From Rhodobacterales bacterium UBA3080 (GTDB lineage Bacteria > Pseudomonadota > Alphaproteobacteria > Rhodobacterales > Rhodobacteraceae): a stretch of 16,278 nt of DNA. Within the stretch, counting starts at the first letter, position 1, and every line of letters begins with the position of its first letter. Made by a program: the position numbers and the translations under genes. The stretch covers positions 1 to 16,278 of the forward strand of contig DFBM01000186.1 in assembly GCA_002366645.1 (NCBI GenBank), given 5' to 3'. The notes beneath the pieces were generated by a model. It did not search any database, was not told the DNA's origin, and saw nothing but the letters and a program-made list of their open reading frames with translations. Of the stretch, positions 1 through 7,272 are shown piece by piece.

Positions 1-168
1 TCGCCGTGGAATGTCATCCGTTCAGATGACAAACGCCGCGCCCGCATTGCGGTTATGCAACTGATCCTCTCACAGCTTGACTATGAGGGTAAAAATCCGA
101 ATGTGGCTCAACAACCGGACGACAAAATATGTGGCACGCCAGCACTTATAGGTCTGGAGCAAAACTGA
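1..168 (+). CDS. ppk2: Polyphosphate kinase 2 family protein, C-terminal fragment (5' end outside window)
   Basis: Frame 1 is open from the first base to a TGA at 166-168 and gives the last 55 residues of a protein. The segment SPWNVIRSDDKRRARI, followed by a helix ending LSQLDY and a tail with PD.KI.GTP, matches the C-terminal end of PPK2 family kinases, where a Ser-Asp-Asp-Lys-(R/K)-Arg-Ala-Arg stretch follows the nucleotide-kinase core. Such enzymes use inorganic polyphosphate to phosphorylate nucleoside mono- or diphosphates, or the reverse. The Walker A and B motifs lie outside the window, so the substrate class (AMP or NDP) cannot be judged. The gene ends 42 nt before the TetR gene on the same strand. 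The identification rests on this tail alone. Confidence 0.72.
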   Translation, partial: SPWNVIRSDDKRRARIAVMQLILSQLDYEGKNPNVAQQPDDKICGTPALIGLEQN

Positions 169-210
169 TACCTCCTTGTTACGGCGCCCGTTGAACGCTA
201 TGTATCAGAC

Positions 211-837
211 ATGAATAAGCAATCCCCTGAGCGCAAGGGCTACCATCACGGTAACCTTAAACAGGCCCTCGTCGAGGCCACCCTTTCCCTGATCGAGGAG
301 AAAGGTCCGACCGGTTTCACCCTTGCAGAAGCAGCACGCGTGGCAGGTGTTAGCGCAGCTGCGCCTTACCGCCATTTTAAAGGCCGCGAGGATTTAATCG
401 CTGAGGTTGCCCGTCAAGGATACGTACTATTCGCCGACCGGATGGAGGCGGCGTTTGACCGCGGCAATCCCAACCCGATGGCTGCCTTTGAGGCCGTGGG
501 CCGCGCCTATCTGTCCTTCGCACGTGATCACGCCGGCCACTATATCGCGATGTTTGAGTCCGGCGTTTCCATAGCGGGTAATTTCGAGCTCAACATGGTC
601 GCTAACCGCGCGATGGCGGTACAAACGCAAGCGGCCGAGAAGTTATTCGAGCACCTGCCGGTCGGTCAACGCCCGCCCGCAACAATGGTCAGTCATCACA
701 TCTGGGCCATGTCCCACGGCGTCGTGGAGCTGTTCGCACGCGGCGAACCAGGTGGCCGCGCACCGTTTTCGCCAGAAGAATTACTTGAATCCGGTGTCGG
801 AATTTACCTGCGTGGCTTAGGTTTATTACCTAAATAG
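211..837 (+). CDS. TetR/AcrR family transcriptional regulator with WHG-type C-terminal domain
   Basis: This 208-residue cytoplasmic repressor has the TetR layout. A basic N-terminal segment with KGYHHGNLKQAL (residues 9-20) leads into the first helix. The helix-turn-helix lies at about residues 38-57 (TLAEAARVAGVS, then APYRHF), and an all-helical ligand and dimer domain follows. The KGYHHGNLK start and the region around residues 90-190 resemble the TetR subgroup with a WHG C-terminal domain. No strong Shine-Dalgarno sequence precedes the ATG. No matching operator is seen upstream of the gene. Two near-identical 21-bp inverted repeats occur just downstream, in front of the DUF2852 gene, so its likely target is the next transcription unit rather than itself. 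The inducer is unknown. Confidence 0.9.
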   Translation: MNKQSPERKGYHHGNLKQALVEATLSLIEEKGPTGFTLAEAARVAGVSAAAPYRHFKGREDLIAEVARQGYVLFADRMEAAFDRGNPNPMAAFEAVGRAYLSFARDHAGHYIAMFESGVSIAGNFELNMVANRAMAVQTQAAEKLFEHLPVGQRPPATMVSHHIWAMSHGVVELFARGEPGGRAPFSPEELLESGVGIYLRGLGLLPK

Positions 838-843
838 CCCCTT

Positions 844-864
844 AATGTAAAAAACATTTACATT
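844..864. promoter_or_regulatory. Inverted repeat 1, putative TetR operator
   Basis: A perfect 8-bp dyad, AATGTAAA and TTTACATT, is separated by 5 bp (AAACA). It begins 7 bp after the tetR stop codon. The same site recurs at 913-933. Size, symmetry and position beside a tetR gene fit a TetR-family operator. The repeat runs directly into a T tract (to 867), so the RNA form could also act as a weak terminator for tetR, although the stem is AT-rich. Confidence 0.65.
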
Positions 865-880
865 TTTTACGCCCCGCCCC

Positions 881-912
881 TTGTGATTTCATTTGGACCT
901 CCCAAATATGTT
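881..912 (+). promoter_or_regulatory. Candidate promoter for the DUF2852/RDD transcription unit
   Basis: TTGTGA at 881-886 could serve as a -35 box. AAATAT (904-909) or TATGTT (907-912) could be the -10, the latter touching the second inverted repeat at 913. Neither fits the consensus well. The support is mainly positional: the site lies between two operator-like repeats and upstream of the 949 start, where binding of a repressor would block RNA polymerase. Confidence 0.3.
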
Positions 913-933
913 AATGTGAACAACATTTACATT
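913..933. promoter_or_regulatory. Inverted repeat 2, putative TetR operator
   Basis: This 21-bp site has left half AATGTGAA, spacer CAACA and right half TTTACATT. It differs from the 844-864 site at two positions, one in the left arm and one in the spacer. Its centre is 69 bp from the first site and 26 bp upstream of the DUF2852 ATG. A dimer bound here would cover the start of transcription. Confidence 0.7.
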
Positions 934-948
934 GAAAGGAACGCAAAC

Positions 949-1356
949 ATGAAATCCCCCGCGCATCTTCTTGAACAAGCCCGGGACTGGCTAGACGGCC
1001 ATGGAACCAAAGCCTGGATCGCAGCCATGGTCCTCGGATTTATTTTCTTGTGGCCAGTCGGCCTCGTCATCCTCTTTTATATGATCGGAACCAATCGAAT
1101 GGGTAAAAATTGCGGACGCGGTAAGTGGCACCGCCGGAATGGCCACAGTTTCTCGACAGGCAATACGGCGTTCGACGCCTATCGCGACGAAACAATCAAG
1201 CGTCTGGAAGACGAACAGTCGGCCTTCCAAAACTTCTTGGGCAACCTGCGCGCTTCCAAGGACCGCGCTGAGTTTGACCAGTTCATGAATGAACAGAAAG
1301 ATGGCGAGAAAACAACGCCGGAATATCCGACTAATCCAACACAGGCACCAGCCTAA
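949..1356 (+). CDS. DUF2852 family membrane protein
   Basis: The 135-residue product has one clear hydrophobic segment at about residues 22-46 (AWIAAMVLGF through ILFYMIG). A short basic, Gly- and Arg-rich loop follows, then the conserved-looking GNTAFDAYRDETIKRLEDEQ stretch and a charged, probably coiled-coil helix to about residue 118. This matches DUF2852 proteins of alphaproteobacteria, whose function is unknown. I chose the ATG at 949 because GAAAGGA lies just upstream. A longer in-frame start at 883 would put coding sequence across the second inverted repeat and adds residues with no family look. It sits directly downstream of the twin operators, so it is the likely target of the TetR protein, and it precedes the RDD gene by 54 nt. 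Confidence 0.8.
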   Translation: MKSPAHLLEQARDWLDGHGTKAWIAAMVLGFIFLWPVGLVILFYMIGTNRMGKNCGRGKWHRRNGHSFSTGNTAFDAYRDETIKRLEDEQSAFQNFLGNLRASKDRAEFDQFMNEQKDGEKTTPEYPTNPTQAPA

Positions 1357-1368
1357 GTTGACCTTCTG

Positions 1369-1386
1369 CCCCCGCGCAAGCGGGGG
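1369..1386. repeat. Short GC-rich hairpin with GCAA loop between DUF2852 and RDD genes
   Basis: CCCCCGC (1369-1375) pairs perfectly with GCGGGGG (1380-1386) around a GCAA loop of the GNRA type. No T tract follows, so it is not a typical intrinsic terminator. It could set the relative amounts of the two messages by stabilising an RNA end, or be one copy of a dispersed palindrome. Only one copy is present in this window. Confidence 0.6.
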
Positions 1387-1410
1387 AATACCATAATCAG
1401 TGGAGCCAAA

Positions 1411-1866
1411 ATGACCTATCACGAAGCCGCCTACGCAGGCCTACCTGATCCGGATTTGGATAGTCAGTTTTACGACAAAGTCCCTACCCGCCGTCTTGTG
1501 GCCTGGGTGTTCGACGGAATAATTACATTTGGAATAACCTTCGTAATCAGCGTTATGACCTTGGGGCTGGCGTTTTTCATCTTCCCGTTCGTCTGGTTGC
1601 TGGTTGGTTTGATCTATCGCACCATCACCATCGCATCCAAATCCTCGACTTGGGGTATGCGCATGGTCGGGATCGAGTTCCGCGACAAGAACGGCCAAAA
1701 GTTTGATACGGGCTTGGCGTTGGTCCATACCCTGATCTTCACCGTGGCCACCGGCTTTTTTATCGCCCAGATTGTCAGCATCGTTTTGATGCTCGGCAGT
1801 CGCTACGGCCAAAGCCTGCAAGACATGATCCTCGGCACCACGGCGATAAATCGTCCGCTAAATTAG
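1411..1866 (+). CDS. RDD family integral membrane protein
   Basis: The 151-residue protein fits the RDD domain. Residues 26-35 read TRRLVAWVFD, giving the Arg and first Asp. Hydrophobic segments cover about 36-68 (probably two helices) and 103-128. A conserved-type linker STWGMRMVGIEF (79-90) lies between them, and the closing SLQDMILGTTAI (135-146) supplies the last Asp. RDD proteins are small membrane proteins of mostly unknown role, some proposed to act in transport. GGAG lies 5 nt before the ATG. The gene follows the DUF2852 gene on the same strand and ends shortly before a strong hairpin, so the two are probably one operon. Confidence 0.88.
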   Translation: MTYHEAAYAGLPDPDLDSQFYDKVPTRRLVAWVFDGIITFGITFVISVMTLGLAFFIFPFVWLLVGLIYRTITIASKSSTWGMRMVGIEFRDKNGQKFDTGLALVHTLIFTVATGFFIAQIVSIVLMLGSRYGQSLQDMILGTTAINRPLN

Positions 1867-1887
1867 CGATTGCCGACGATACCATTG

Positions 1888-1923
1888 CTTTGTTAGGGTT
1901 CCTTAACCCTAACAAAGTATTTT
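1888..1923 (+). terminator. Strong hairpin after RDD gene, abutting the bpt start
   Basis: A perfect 13-bp stem, CTTTGTTAGGGTT (1888-1900) with AACCCTAACAAAG (1905-1917), encloses a CCTT loop and is followed by TATTTT. This fits an intrinsic terminator of the DUF2852/RDD operon, with a broken U tract. It ends only 12 nt before the bpt ATG, so it could also act in bpt control. TATTTT (1918-1923) is positioned like a -10 element for a transcript starting at or near the A of the ATG. Confidence 0.65.
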
Positions 1924-1929
1924 ACGTTT

Positions 1930-2748
1930 ATGAGACATACGCTTCCAACAGCGCCCCAATTCTATGTGACGGCTCCACAATCGTGCCCCTATCTGGACGA
2001 TAAGGTCGAGCGCAAGCTGTTCACCGCTCTCTTTGGCGAAGAGGCACGTGCTTTGAATGACGGCCTCTCACAACAAGGATTCCGTCGCTCCCAGAACGTT
2101 TTATATCGCCCGACCTGCCCGGGATGTTCCGCCTGCATGTCCGCGCGCGTAGTCTCTGCCGGGTTTGAACCCTCCCGCAGCCAGAAACGCATACTGAAGC
2201 GTAACCAGGAACTGGAGCGCGAAGTCAAAGCGCCTTGGGCAACCGAGGAAAATTACGAACTTTTCCAGAAATACCTAGACGAACGTCACGCCGATGGCGG
2301 CATGGCCGGAATGGATATGTACGAATTCGCCGCTATGGTCGAGGAAACGCCGGTTCTTAGCCGCGTTATCGAATATTACCAAACCTCTGAAGACGGTGAA
2401 AGAACGCTCGTTGCTGCCTGTTTGACAGATGTTTTGAACGACGGGCTATCGATGGTTTATTCCTTCTTCGACCCGGAACTGAAGAACCGCAGCATGGGCG
2501 CCTTCATCATCCTTGACCATATTCGCATGGCCCGCGAGGCAGGCCTGCCCTATGTCTATCTGGGGTTTTGGGTGCCGGGCAGCCAGAAGATGAACTACAA
2601 AGCCAGCTACCGCCCGCTGGAAGTATTCAAAGACGGCGACTGGCACGAATTGGATGACGCCTTGATCAACGACGTCGGGCAAAACCCCTTGGGTAATGAT
2701 CCGGTCGCCGAACAGGTCGCCGCCATCCACCTTCCTCCACAAGACTAA
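1930..2748 (+). CDS. bpt: Aspartate/glutamate leucyltransferase (bacterial N-end rule)
   Basis: Bpt transfers leucine from leucyl-tRNA to proteins with N-terminal Asp or Glu, making them substrates for ClpS/ClpAP. The 272-residue length is usual. The N-terminal ATE domain shows CPYL (19-22) and the cysteine cluster CPGCSAC (63-69). The C-terminal GNAT-like domain shows YSFFDPE (177-183) and LGFWVPGSQKMNYKASYRPL (211-230), the family signature for the tRNA-protein transferase fold. The MRHTLPTAPQFYVTAPQ start looks like related proteins, so the ATG at 1930 is preferred although no Shine-Dalgarno sequence is visible in the preceding 12 nt. A leaderless message is possible. The gene ends one base before a terminator shared with the convergent TRAP operon. 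Confidence 0.93.
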   Translation: MRHTLPTAPQFYVTAPQSCPYLDDKVERKLFTALFGEEARALNDGLSQQGFRRSQNVLYRPTCPGCSACMSARVVSAGFEPSRSQKRILKRNQELEREVKAPWATEENYELFQKYLDERHADGGMAGMDMYEFAAMVEETPVLSRVIEYYQTSEDGERTLVAACLTDVLNDGLSMVYSFFDPELKNRSMGAFIILDHIRMAREAGLPYVYLGFWVPGSQKMNYKASYRPLEVFKDGDWHELDDALINDVGQNPLGNDPVAEQVAAIHLPPQD

Positions 2749-2785
2749 AAAAAACGCCCCGAGAATCCCGAGGCGTTTTTTGTTT
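2749..2785. terminator. Bidirectional intrinsic terminator between bpt and dctM
   Basis: AAAAAACGCC (2749-2758) pairs with GGCGTTTTTT (2772-2781), and the inner part adds further GC pairs. The T-rich side on the plus strand serves bpt. The A tract read from the other strand serves the TRAP operon, whose last gene ends at 2802. Confidence 0.88.
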
Positions 2786-2801
2786 AGTCTATAACCTACG
2801 T

Positions 2802-5159
2802 TTAGCTTAGCAGATTTGGAACAATCGTCACTACGCTCGGGAAGAACCAGAGCAACAGCAAGCCGGCAGCCTGGATCAACACAAACGGAATAACCCCGCG
2901 ATAGATATGCCCGGTGGTCACGCTCGCCGGTGCCACCCCGCGCAGATAGAACAGTGCAAATCCAAACGGCGGCGTCAAGAAGCTGGTTTGCAAGTTCACC
3001 GCGATCATAATCGTCACCCACTTCGGATCCATCGTGCCGCCATAAATAACCGGCCCAACAATCGGGATAACGATGTAGATGATTTCAAGGAAATCGAGCA
3101 CGAAACCAAGGAAGAACAGCACCGCCATCACGATCAGGAATACGACCCACTCCCTCTCGAAGCTACGCAAGAACGACTGGATGTAGTGCTCGCCCCCAAA
3201 CGAGATGATCACAAGGTTCAGCATCTGCGAACCGATAAGGATCGCGAACACCATCGAGGTAACCTTAGCCGTCTCTCGCACCACAGGCGACAACACCGAA
3301 GTTTTCCACAACGTCCAGCAAGCGAACAACAGACCACCCATCGAGATGTGGTAAAAAATCAGCCCGATGATGATTGCTACCCAGTTCTCGAAACCGATAT
3401 CCGAGATATTGGCCCGCAAATCAAAGTTGATGCCAACCAGCAACATGATGATCATGGAAAAGCTGGTGATCAGAATTGGTTTTCCGCTCTTGCCTTGGTC
3501 CTGTAATTTGCGGAACGCGGCCAACATGATCGCACCACCGGCACCAAGTGCGGCCGCCGGAGTCGGGTTGGTGATGCCGCCAAGGATCGAACCAAGCACG
3601 GCGATGATCAACACAAGCGGCGGGAAAACAACGCGTAGCACATCATTCGCAGCCAGTCGTTTTGCCGCCTCTCTGGCACCGTACATAATCACGATAAACG
3701 GAATAGCCTGCGCAGCGAATACGGTGCCCGGCGAAGACAGCGGTCCAAGGAACACGACATCGACAAACACCGAAAGCGCAATCCCGAAAGCCCCGATGTA
3801 CAACGGGCGCTTGTCCTCGTTCGGTGCTAGGCCATAGGCCAGCGACAGCATCAAACCAAAGAACACGAGAATTTTAAGCAGACCGGAACCAACCGGTGCC
3901 GCATTTTCGATCAACTCGGCGCGGAACTGTTCGATTTGTTCAGGGGAACGCGTGCGCTCTTCCTGCGTCAAACCACCGCCAGCAGCTTCGATATCGGCCT
4001 GAATTGCAATCGCAGCATCCCACTTTTCCTGACCGTGTAGTTCGATCATGGAAGCCTGACATTGCTCGCCAACATTTGTGCGCAACTGAGCCTGTTCAAC
4101 CTGCTCGGCAACGGTGGACACATATGTGTCTTGCGTACCAGCCAAGTTGAACGAAGAAGCGGAGATTGCGAAAAGGATAATGCCAACCGGTACGGCCAGA
4201 AGCCAAATCAGTTTATGATTGCGACTTGTGCGAACACCAGTCGAGGCTTCGACATGGATCGGCGGAGCCTTCGACGGGTTTAAAAGCGCATAGATGAAGG
4301 CGTAAAGACCATAAAGGAACGCCAGCATAATGCCCGGAAGCAACGCCGCCTTAAACAGCGTACCAACGGATAGAACCGCAGCCTGCCCCAGATAGGTCAG
4401 CGCATCGGTACAACCGGCCGCAATCGCGCGACCCTCCTGTGCGGCTGAATAAATGTCGCCCGCCAAAGTGCCGAGCAAAACGATAACGATCGACGGTGGA
4501 ATAATCTGCCCCAAGGTTCCCGAGGCCGCAATAACACCCGTCGCCAATTCCGGCGAATAGTTATGTCGCAACATCGTCGGCAACGTCAGCAAGCCCATTG
4601 TCACAACGGTCGCACCAACAATACCGGTCGAGGCCGCAAGGAAGGCACCAACCACAACCACCGAAACGGCCAGACCGCCCGGCAGCGGGCCGAACACGCG
4701 GCCCATAGTTGTCAGCAAATCTTCGGCAATTTTTGAGCGTTCGAGCATAATGCCCATAAGAACGAACATCGCAATCGCCAGAAGCGTTTCGATCGACTGC
4801 CCGGCAATCACACGTTCGTTCATACGGTTCGCAATGAACGAAATGTTGCGGTTCATGGCCGTTTCCCAGCCCCCTGCGAACAACGGTTCTAGCAACACCG
4901 GTATGTCGGGATATTTGAAACCCGAGATACTGTGGCGATCTACGCCGGAGTTCACCAAATCGGTATAGGCAGGGCTGGACGTATCCAGAACTTCCTTCAA
5001 CAGCAGGCCGGAGCTATCCAGCATCGCCAAAATACCAAAGGAAATAACGGCCGCGCCACCAATTGCGAACGCAACCGGGAAACCCGACATGATGCCGCCA
5101 AAGAGGCAAGCGAATACGATTATCAGGCTGACTTCAACGCCATCTAGTCCGAAAAACAT
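2802..5159 (-). CDS. dctM: TRAP transporter large permease subunit (DctM), enlarged form
   Basis: This is the sodium-coupled membrane channel of a tripartite ATP-independent periplasmic transporter. At 785 residues it is far longer than the usual DctM of roughly 430. The first DctM half covers about residues 1-300, with GTLGQIIPPSIVIVLLG at 214-230. The second covers about 505-785, with GGITNPTPAAALGAGGA at 527-543 and a TPPFGFALFYLRG segment at 729-741. Between them lie extra membrane segments (about 316-335, 425-447 and 453-495) and a charged soluble stretch at 338-422. A smaller insertion is at about 65-110. The ATG at 5159 follows AGGTAGGATG, and the gene starts 15 nt after dctQ, so translation is probably coupled. 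A bidirectional terminator follows. Confidence 0.92.
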   Translation of the reverse strand: MFFGLDGVEVSLIIVFACLFGGIMSGFPVAFAIGGAAVISFGILAMLDSSGLLLKEVLDTSSPAYTDLVNSGVDRHSISGFKYPDIPVLLEPLFAGGWETAMNRNISFIANRMNERVIAGQSIETLLAIAMFVLMGIMLERSKIAEDLLTTMGRVFGPLPGGLAVSVVVVGAFLAASTGIVGATVVTMGLLTLPTMLRHNYSPELATGVIAASGTLGQIIPPSIVIVLLGTLAGDIYSAAQEGRAIAAGCTDALTYLGQAAVLSVGTLFKAALLPGIMLAFLYGLYAFIYALLNPSKAPPIHVEASTGVRTSRNHKLIWLLAVPVGIILFAISASSFNLAGTQDTYVSTVAEQVEQAQLRTNVGEQCQASMIELHGQEKWDAAIAIQADIEAAGGGLTQEERTRSPEQIEQFRAELIENAAPVGSGLLKILVFFGLMLSLAYGLAPNEDKRPLYIGAFGIALSVFVDVVFLGPLSSPGTVFAAQAIPFIVIMYGAREAAKRLAANDVLRVVFPPLVLIIAVLGSILGGITNPTPAAALGAGGAIMLAAFRKLQDQGKSGKPILITSFSMIIMLLVGINFDLRANISDIGFENWVAIIIGLIFYHISMGGLLFACWTLWKTSVLSPVVRETAKVTSMVFAILIGSQMLNLVIISFGGEHYIQSFLRSFEREWVVFLIVMAVLFFLGFVLDFLEIIYIVIPIVGPVIYGGTMDPKWVTIMIAVNLQTSFLTPPFGFALFYLRGVAPASVTTGHIYRGVIPFVLIQAAGLLLLWFFPSVVTIVPNLLS

Positions 5160-5174
5160 TATATCATCCTACCT

Positions 5175-6068
5175 TTAGTGAATTGCTGCGGCGAGTTCGG
5201 CGGTTTCATCACCCAACGTATCCAGCTCGAGATATTTATCGACACTTTCTGGTCCCTCGATAAACTCGAGAAGCGAACGCCAGAAATAGGTGAGGCCCTG
5301 AATGAACATCATGCCCGCGAAACTGACCAGCAGGACTTTGAACAGGAAATACCCGTCAAACCCGTTTGGTGAAAATCCGATTGTCTCGACATTCCATTTT
5401 AGCAAGCGCGACTTGCGCTCCAGCAGTTCCAGTGTGTCTGTAACGGCAACCTTCGGTGTTACCAGATGACGCCAAAGGAAGAACCAGCCGAACATCCAGA
5501 CAAGGCTCATAAACGGAATGATTAATAAGAGGGATCCGAGCATATCAACGACTTTTTTCGCGCGGTGCCGCATTCCAGCGTAGAGCAAGTCTACGCGAAC
5601 ATGGCCGCCCTGCACGAAAGTATAAGAAGCACAAAGGCATACGATCATGGCGTTATAGAGCTTTAGCTCCTCGCCGTACCAGCTAAGGTCGCGGATGAAC
5701 GCAAAGCCGAACGGGCTGATTGCGATTTCGGAGACCTTAAAGATCCGCTGCAAAAACACGATCATGATCTGCTGAAGGACCATAAACAACGACGCCCAAG
5801 CGAAGAAGCGGCCGGTTACATTGGCGAACTTTTCGAAACCGCGGACAATCGCCCAGAGGAATTTTCGGTAGAACATGCCGACAACCGTCACGACCAGGAA
5901 AACGTCGAGAATTACGAAAAAGAACTCTCTGGAGGCGCCATAGTAAATGAAGCGCACCATCGCCGTCTTGTCTGACCAATCAAGCCATGCCGACGGATGA
6001 AAGATTACATAGAACAGGTTCACAAATCCGGAAAAGATATTAGTGAACAGCCAAATCACAAAATCCAT
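5175..6068 (-). CDS. dctQ: TRAP transporter small permease subunit (DctQ), enlarged form
   Basis: The 297-residue membrane protein sits between the binding protein and the large permease, as usual in TRAP operons. The core, from about residue 130 on, shows the DctQ pattern: an amphipathic helix before a membrane helix (YNAMIVCLCASYTFVQGGHVRVD), then the conserved HVRVDLLYAGM-type stretch, two further helices and a polar tail. DctQ proteins usually have about 160-200 residues; the extra length is mostly at the N terminus, with additional hydrophobic segments at about 1-25 and 48-66, plus a linker near residues 205-245. The function is structural support of the DctM subunit. The start at 6068 follows GAGGG, which lies in a possible hairpin. 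Confidence 0.87.
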   Translation of the reverse strand: MDFVIWLFTNIFSGFVNLFYVIFHPSAWLDWSDKTAMVRFIYYGASREFFFVILDVFLVVTVVGMFYRKFLWAIVRGFEKFANVTGRFFAWASLFMVLQQIMIVFLQRIFKVSEIAISPFGFAFIRDLSWYGEELKLYNAMIVCLCASYTFVQGGHVRVDLLYAGMRHRAKKVVDMLGSLLLIIPFMSLVWMFGWFFLWRHLVTPKVAVTDTLELLERKSRLLKWNVETIGFSPNGFDGYFLFKVLLVSFAGMMFIQGLTYFWRSLLEFIEGPESVDKYLELDTLGDETAELAAAIH

Positions 6069-6078
6069 GGTGCATAAG

Positions 6079-6102
6079 CCCTCGATTGGACGTAAGCGAG
6101 GG
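6079..6102 (-). promoter_or_regulatory. Inverted repeat that would mask the dctQ ribosome binding site
   Basis: Read on the minus strand, CCCTCG (6102-6097) can pair with CGAGGG (6084-6079) across a 12-nt loop. The downstream arm contains GAGGG, the only Shine-Dalgarno candidate for dctQ, 10 nt before its ATG. If the helix forms, it would lower dctQ translation relative to dctP. The stem is only 6 bp. Confidence 0.4.
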
Positions 6103-6126
6103 ATCAGTCCCGCAAACAGTCAAATT

Positions 6127-6155
6127 TCCTCCACCCCGTTTATGGGGATGGAGGA
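6127..6155 (-). terminator. Intercistronic hairpin between dctP and dctQ
   Basis: TCCTCCACCCC (6127-6137) and GGGGATGGAGGA (6144-6155) form an 11-bp stem with one bulged base and a 6-nt loop, 25 nt after the dctP stop. On the minus strand the stem is followed by AAATTTG, a poor U tract. It is best seen as a partial terminator or mRNA-stabilising structure that keeps binding-protein levels above permease levels, a common arrangement in transport operons. Confidence 0.6.
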
Positions 6156-6180
6156 TATCATCTTACGAAAAATCGCAGAA

Positions 6181-7272
6181 TTAGCGGTTAGCCAATACGC
6201 GGTCACGCTGACGTACATACTCGCCATCCGACTTGGAAATCCAAGCGGAGGAAGATGCCATCGAAGCTTCGAAGCTTGCGCGGATTTTTGCGAACAGCTC
6301 GTCGTCCATGAACTCGTCCATGACTTCTGCAGAAGCAGCACCAAGTGCGTCCCAAACGTCGTCGCTGAACTGAAGTGTCTGAACACCCTGCGCCTGAAGA
6401 CGTGCAAGAGCTGCACCGTTGTTAGCCAAAGTCAGCGACAGGTTGTGGTTGGTTGTAGCCAACGAAGCCTGCTCGATGATTGCCTGGTGAGCAGCCGAAA
6501 GGTCTTCGAACACGCCGCGGTTAACACCAACAGAAAGTCCCGAACCTGGCTCGTGGAAACCAGCTGTGTAGTACACTTTCGCAACTTCGTGGAAGCCTGC
6601 ACGTTCATCAGCCCAAGGACCAACCCACTCAAGACCGTCAAGAGCACCGGAGGAAAGAGCTTGGTAAAGCTCGCCGCCTGGAATGTTCTGAACGGATGCG
6701 CCCAGTTTACCAAGTGCTTTGCCGCCAAGACCAGGCATACGGTACTTAAGACCGTTGAAGTCTTCAGCCGAGTTGATTTCCGAACGGAACCAACCACCGG
6801 ACTGCGAACCGGAGTTACCGGCGAGGAAGGATTTCAGACCAAATATCTGACCTAGCTCGTCGTGAAGCTCTTTACCGCCGGCGTGGTTGTACCAGTTGGT
6901 CAGCTCTTGTGCAGTGCCGCCGAATGGAACAGACGTAAAGTAGGCATAACCTGGGTGCTGACCGATATAGTAGTAGTCAGCGGAGTGGTACATGTCGGCC
7001 TGACCGGAAGTCACGGCGTCGAATACTTCAAGCGCACCAACAAGCTCGCCCGGGGCTTTCTTGTCGATAGTCAGCATGCCGTCGGACATAGCTGTTACTG
7101 AGTCTGCAAAGTGCACCGCAGCATCGTCGAGAACAGCAAAGCCGTGTGGCCAAGATGTAACCATAGTCAACGTACGCTTGCCCTGTGCATATGCCGGAGC
7201 CGCGAGCGTCGAGGATGCAGCAACCGCTGCACCGCCTAGTGCGGAATTTTTAAGAAAAGAACGACGATCCAT
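6181..7272 (-). CDS. dctP: TRAP transporter substrate-binding protein (DctP), TakP-like, Tat-exported
   Basis: This 363-residue periplasmic receptor captures the substrate for the DctQM permease. The N terminus MDRRSFLKNSALGG is a twin-arginine signal, with a likely cleavage after AYA at residue 29. The mature part resembles the 2-oxoacid receptor TakP. It shows PGELV (74-78), SGSQSGGWFR (154-163), GLKYRMPGLGG (174-184) and LEWVGPW (214-220). By alignment from memory, Gln157, Arg178, Glu215 and Trp216 fall at TakP ligand positions, so a small monocarboxylate or 2-oxoacid is a reasonable guess but is not shown. GGGAGG lies 7 nt before the ATG. It is first in the operon, and a long AT-rich leader precedes it. 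Confidence 0.92.
   Translation of the reverse strand: MDRRSFLKNSALGGAAVAASSTLAAPAYAQGKRTLTMVTSWPHGFAVLDDAAVHFADSVTAMSDGMLTIDKKAPGELVGALEVFDAVTSGQADMYHSADYYYIGQHPGYAYFTSVPFGGTAQELTNWYNHAGGKELHDELGQIFGLKSFLAGNSGSQSGGWFRSEINSAEDFNGLKYRMPGLGGKALGKLGASVQNIPGGELYQALSSGALDGLEWVGPWADERAGFHEVAKVYYTAGFHEPGSGLSVGVNRGVFEDLSAAHQAIIEQASLATTNHNLSLTLANNGAALARLQAQGVQTLQFSDDVWDALGAASAEVMDEFMDDELFAKIRASFEASMASSSAWISKSDGEYVRQRDRVLANR

Noticed and set aside
883..948. N-terminal extension of the DUF2852 gene from an ATT or other alternative start
   Set aside because: It would cross the second operator repeat, has no ribosome binding site and adds residues without family character. The ATG at 949 has GAAAGGA upstream.
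6043..6855. 270-codon plus-strand frame opposite dctP
   Set aside because: It lies antisense to the well-supported dctP gene and is low in family-like motifs; a shadow of dctP codon bias.
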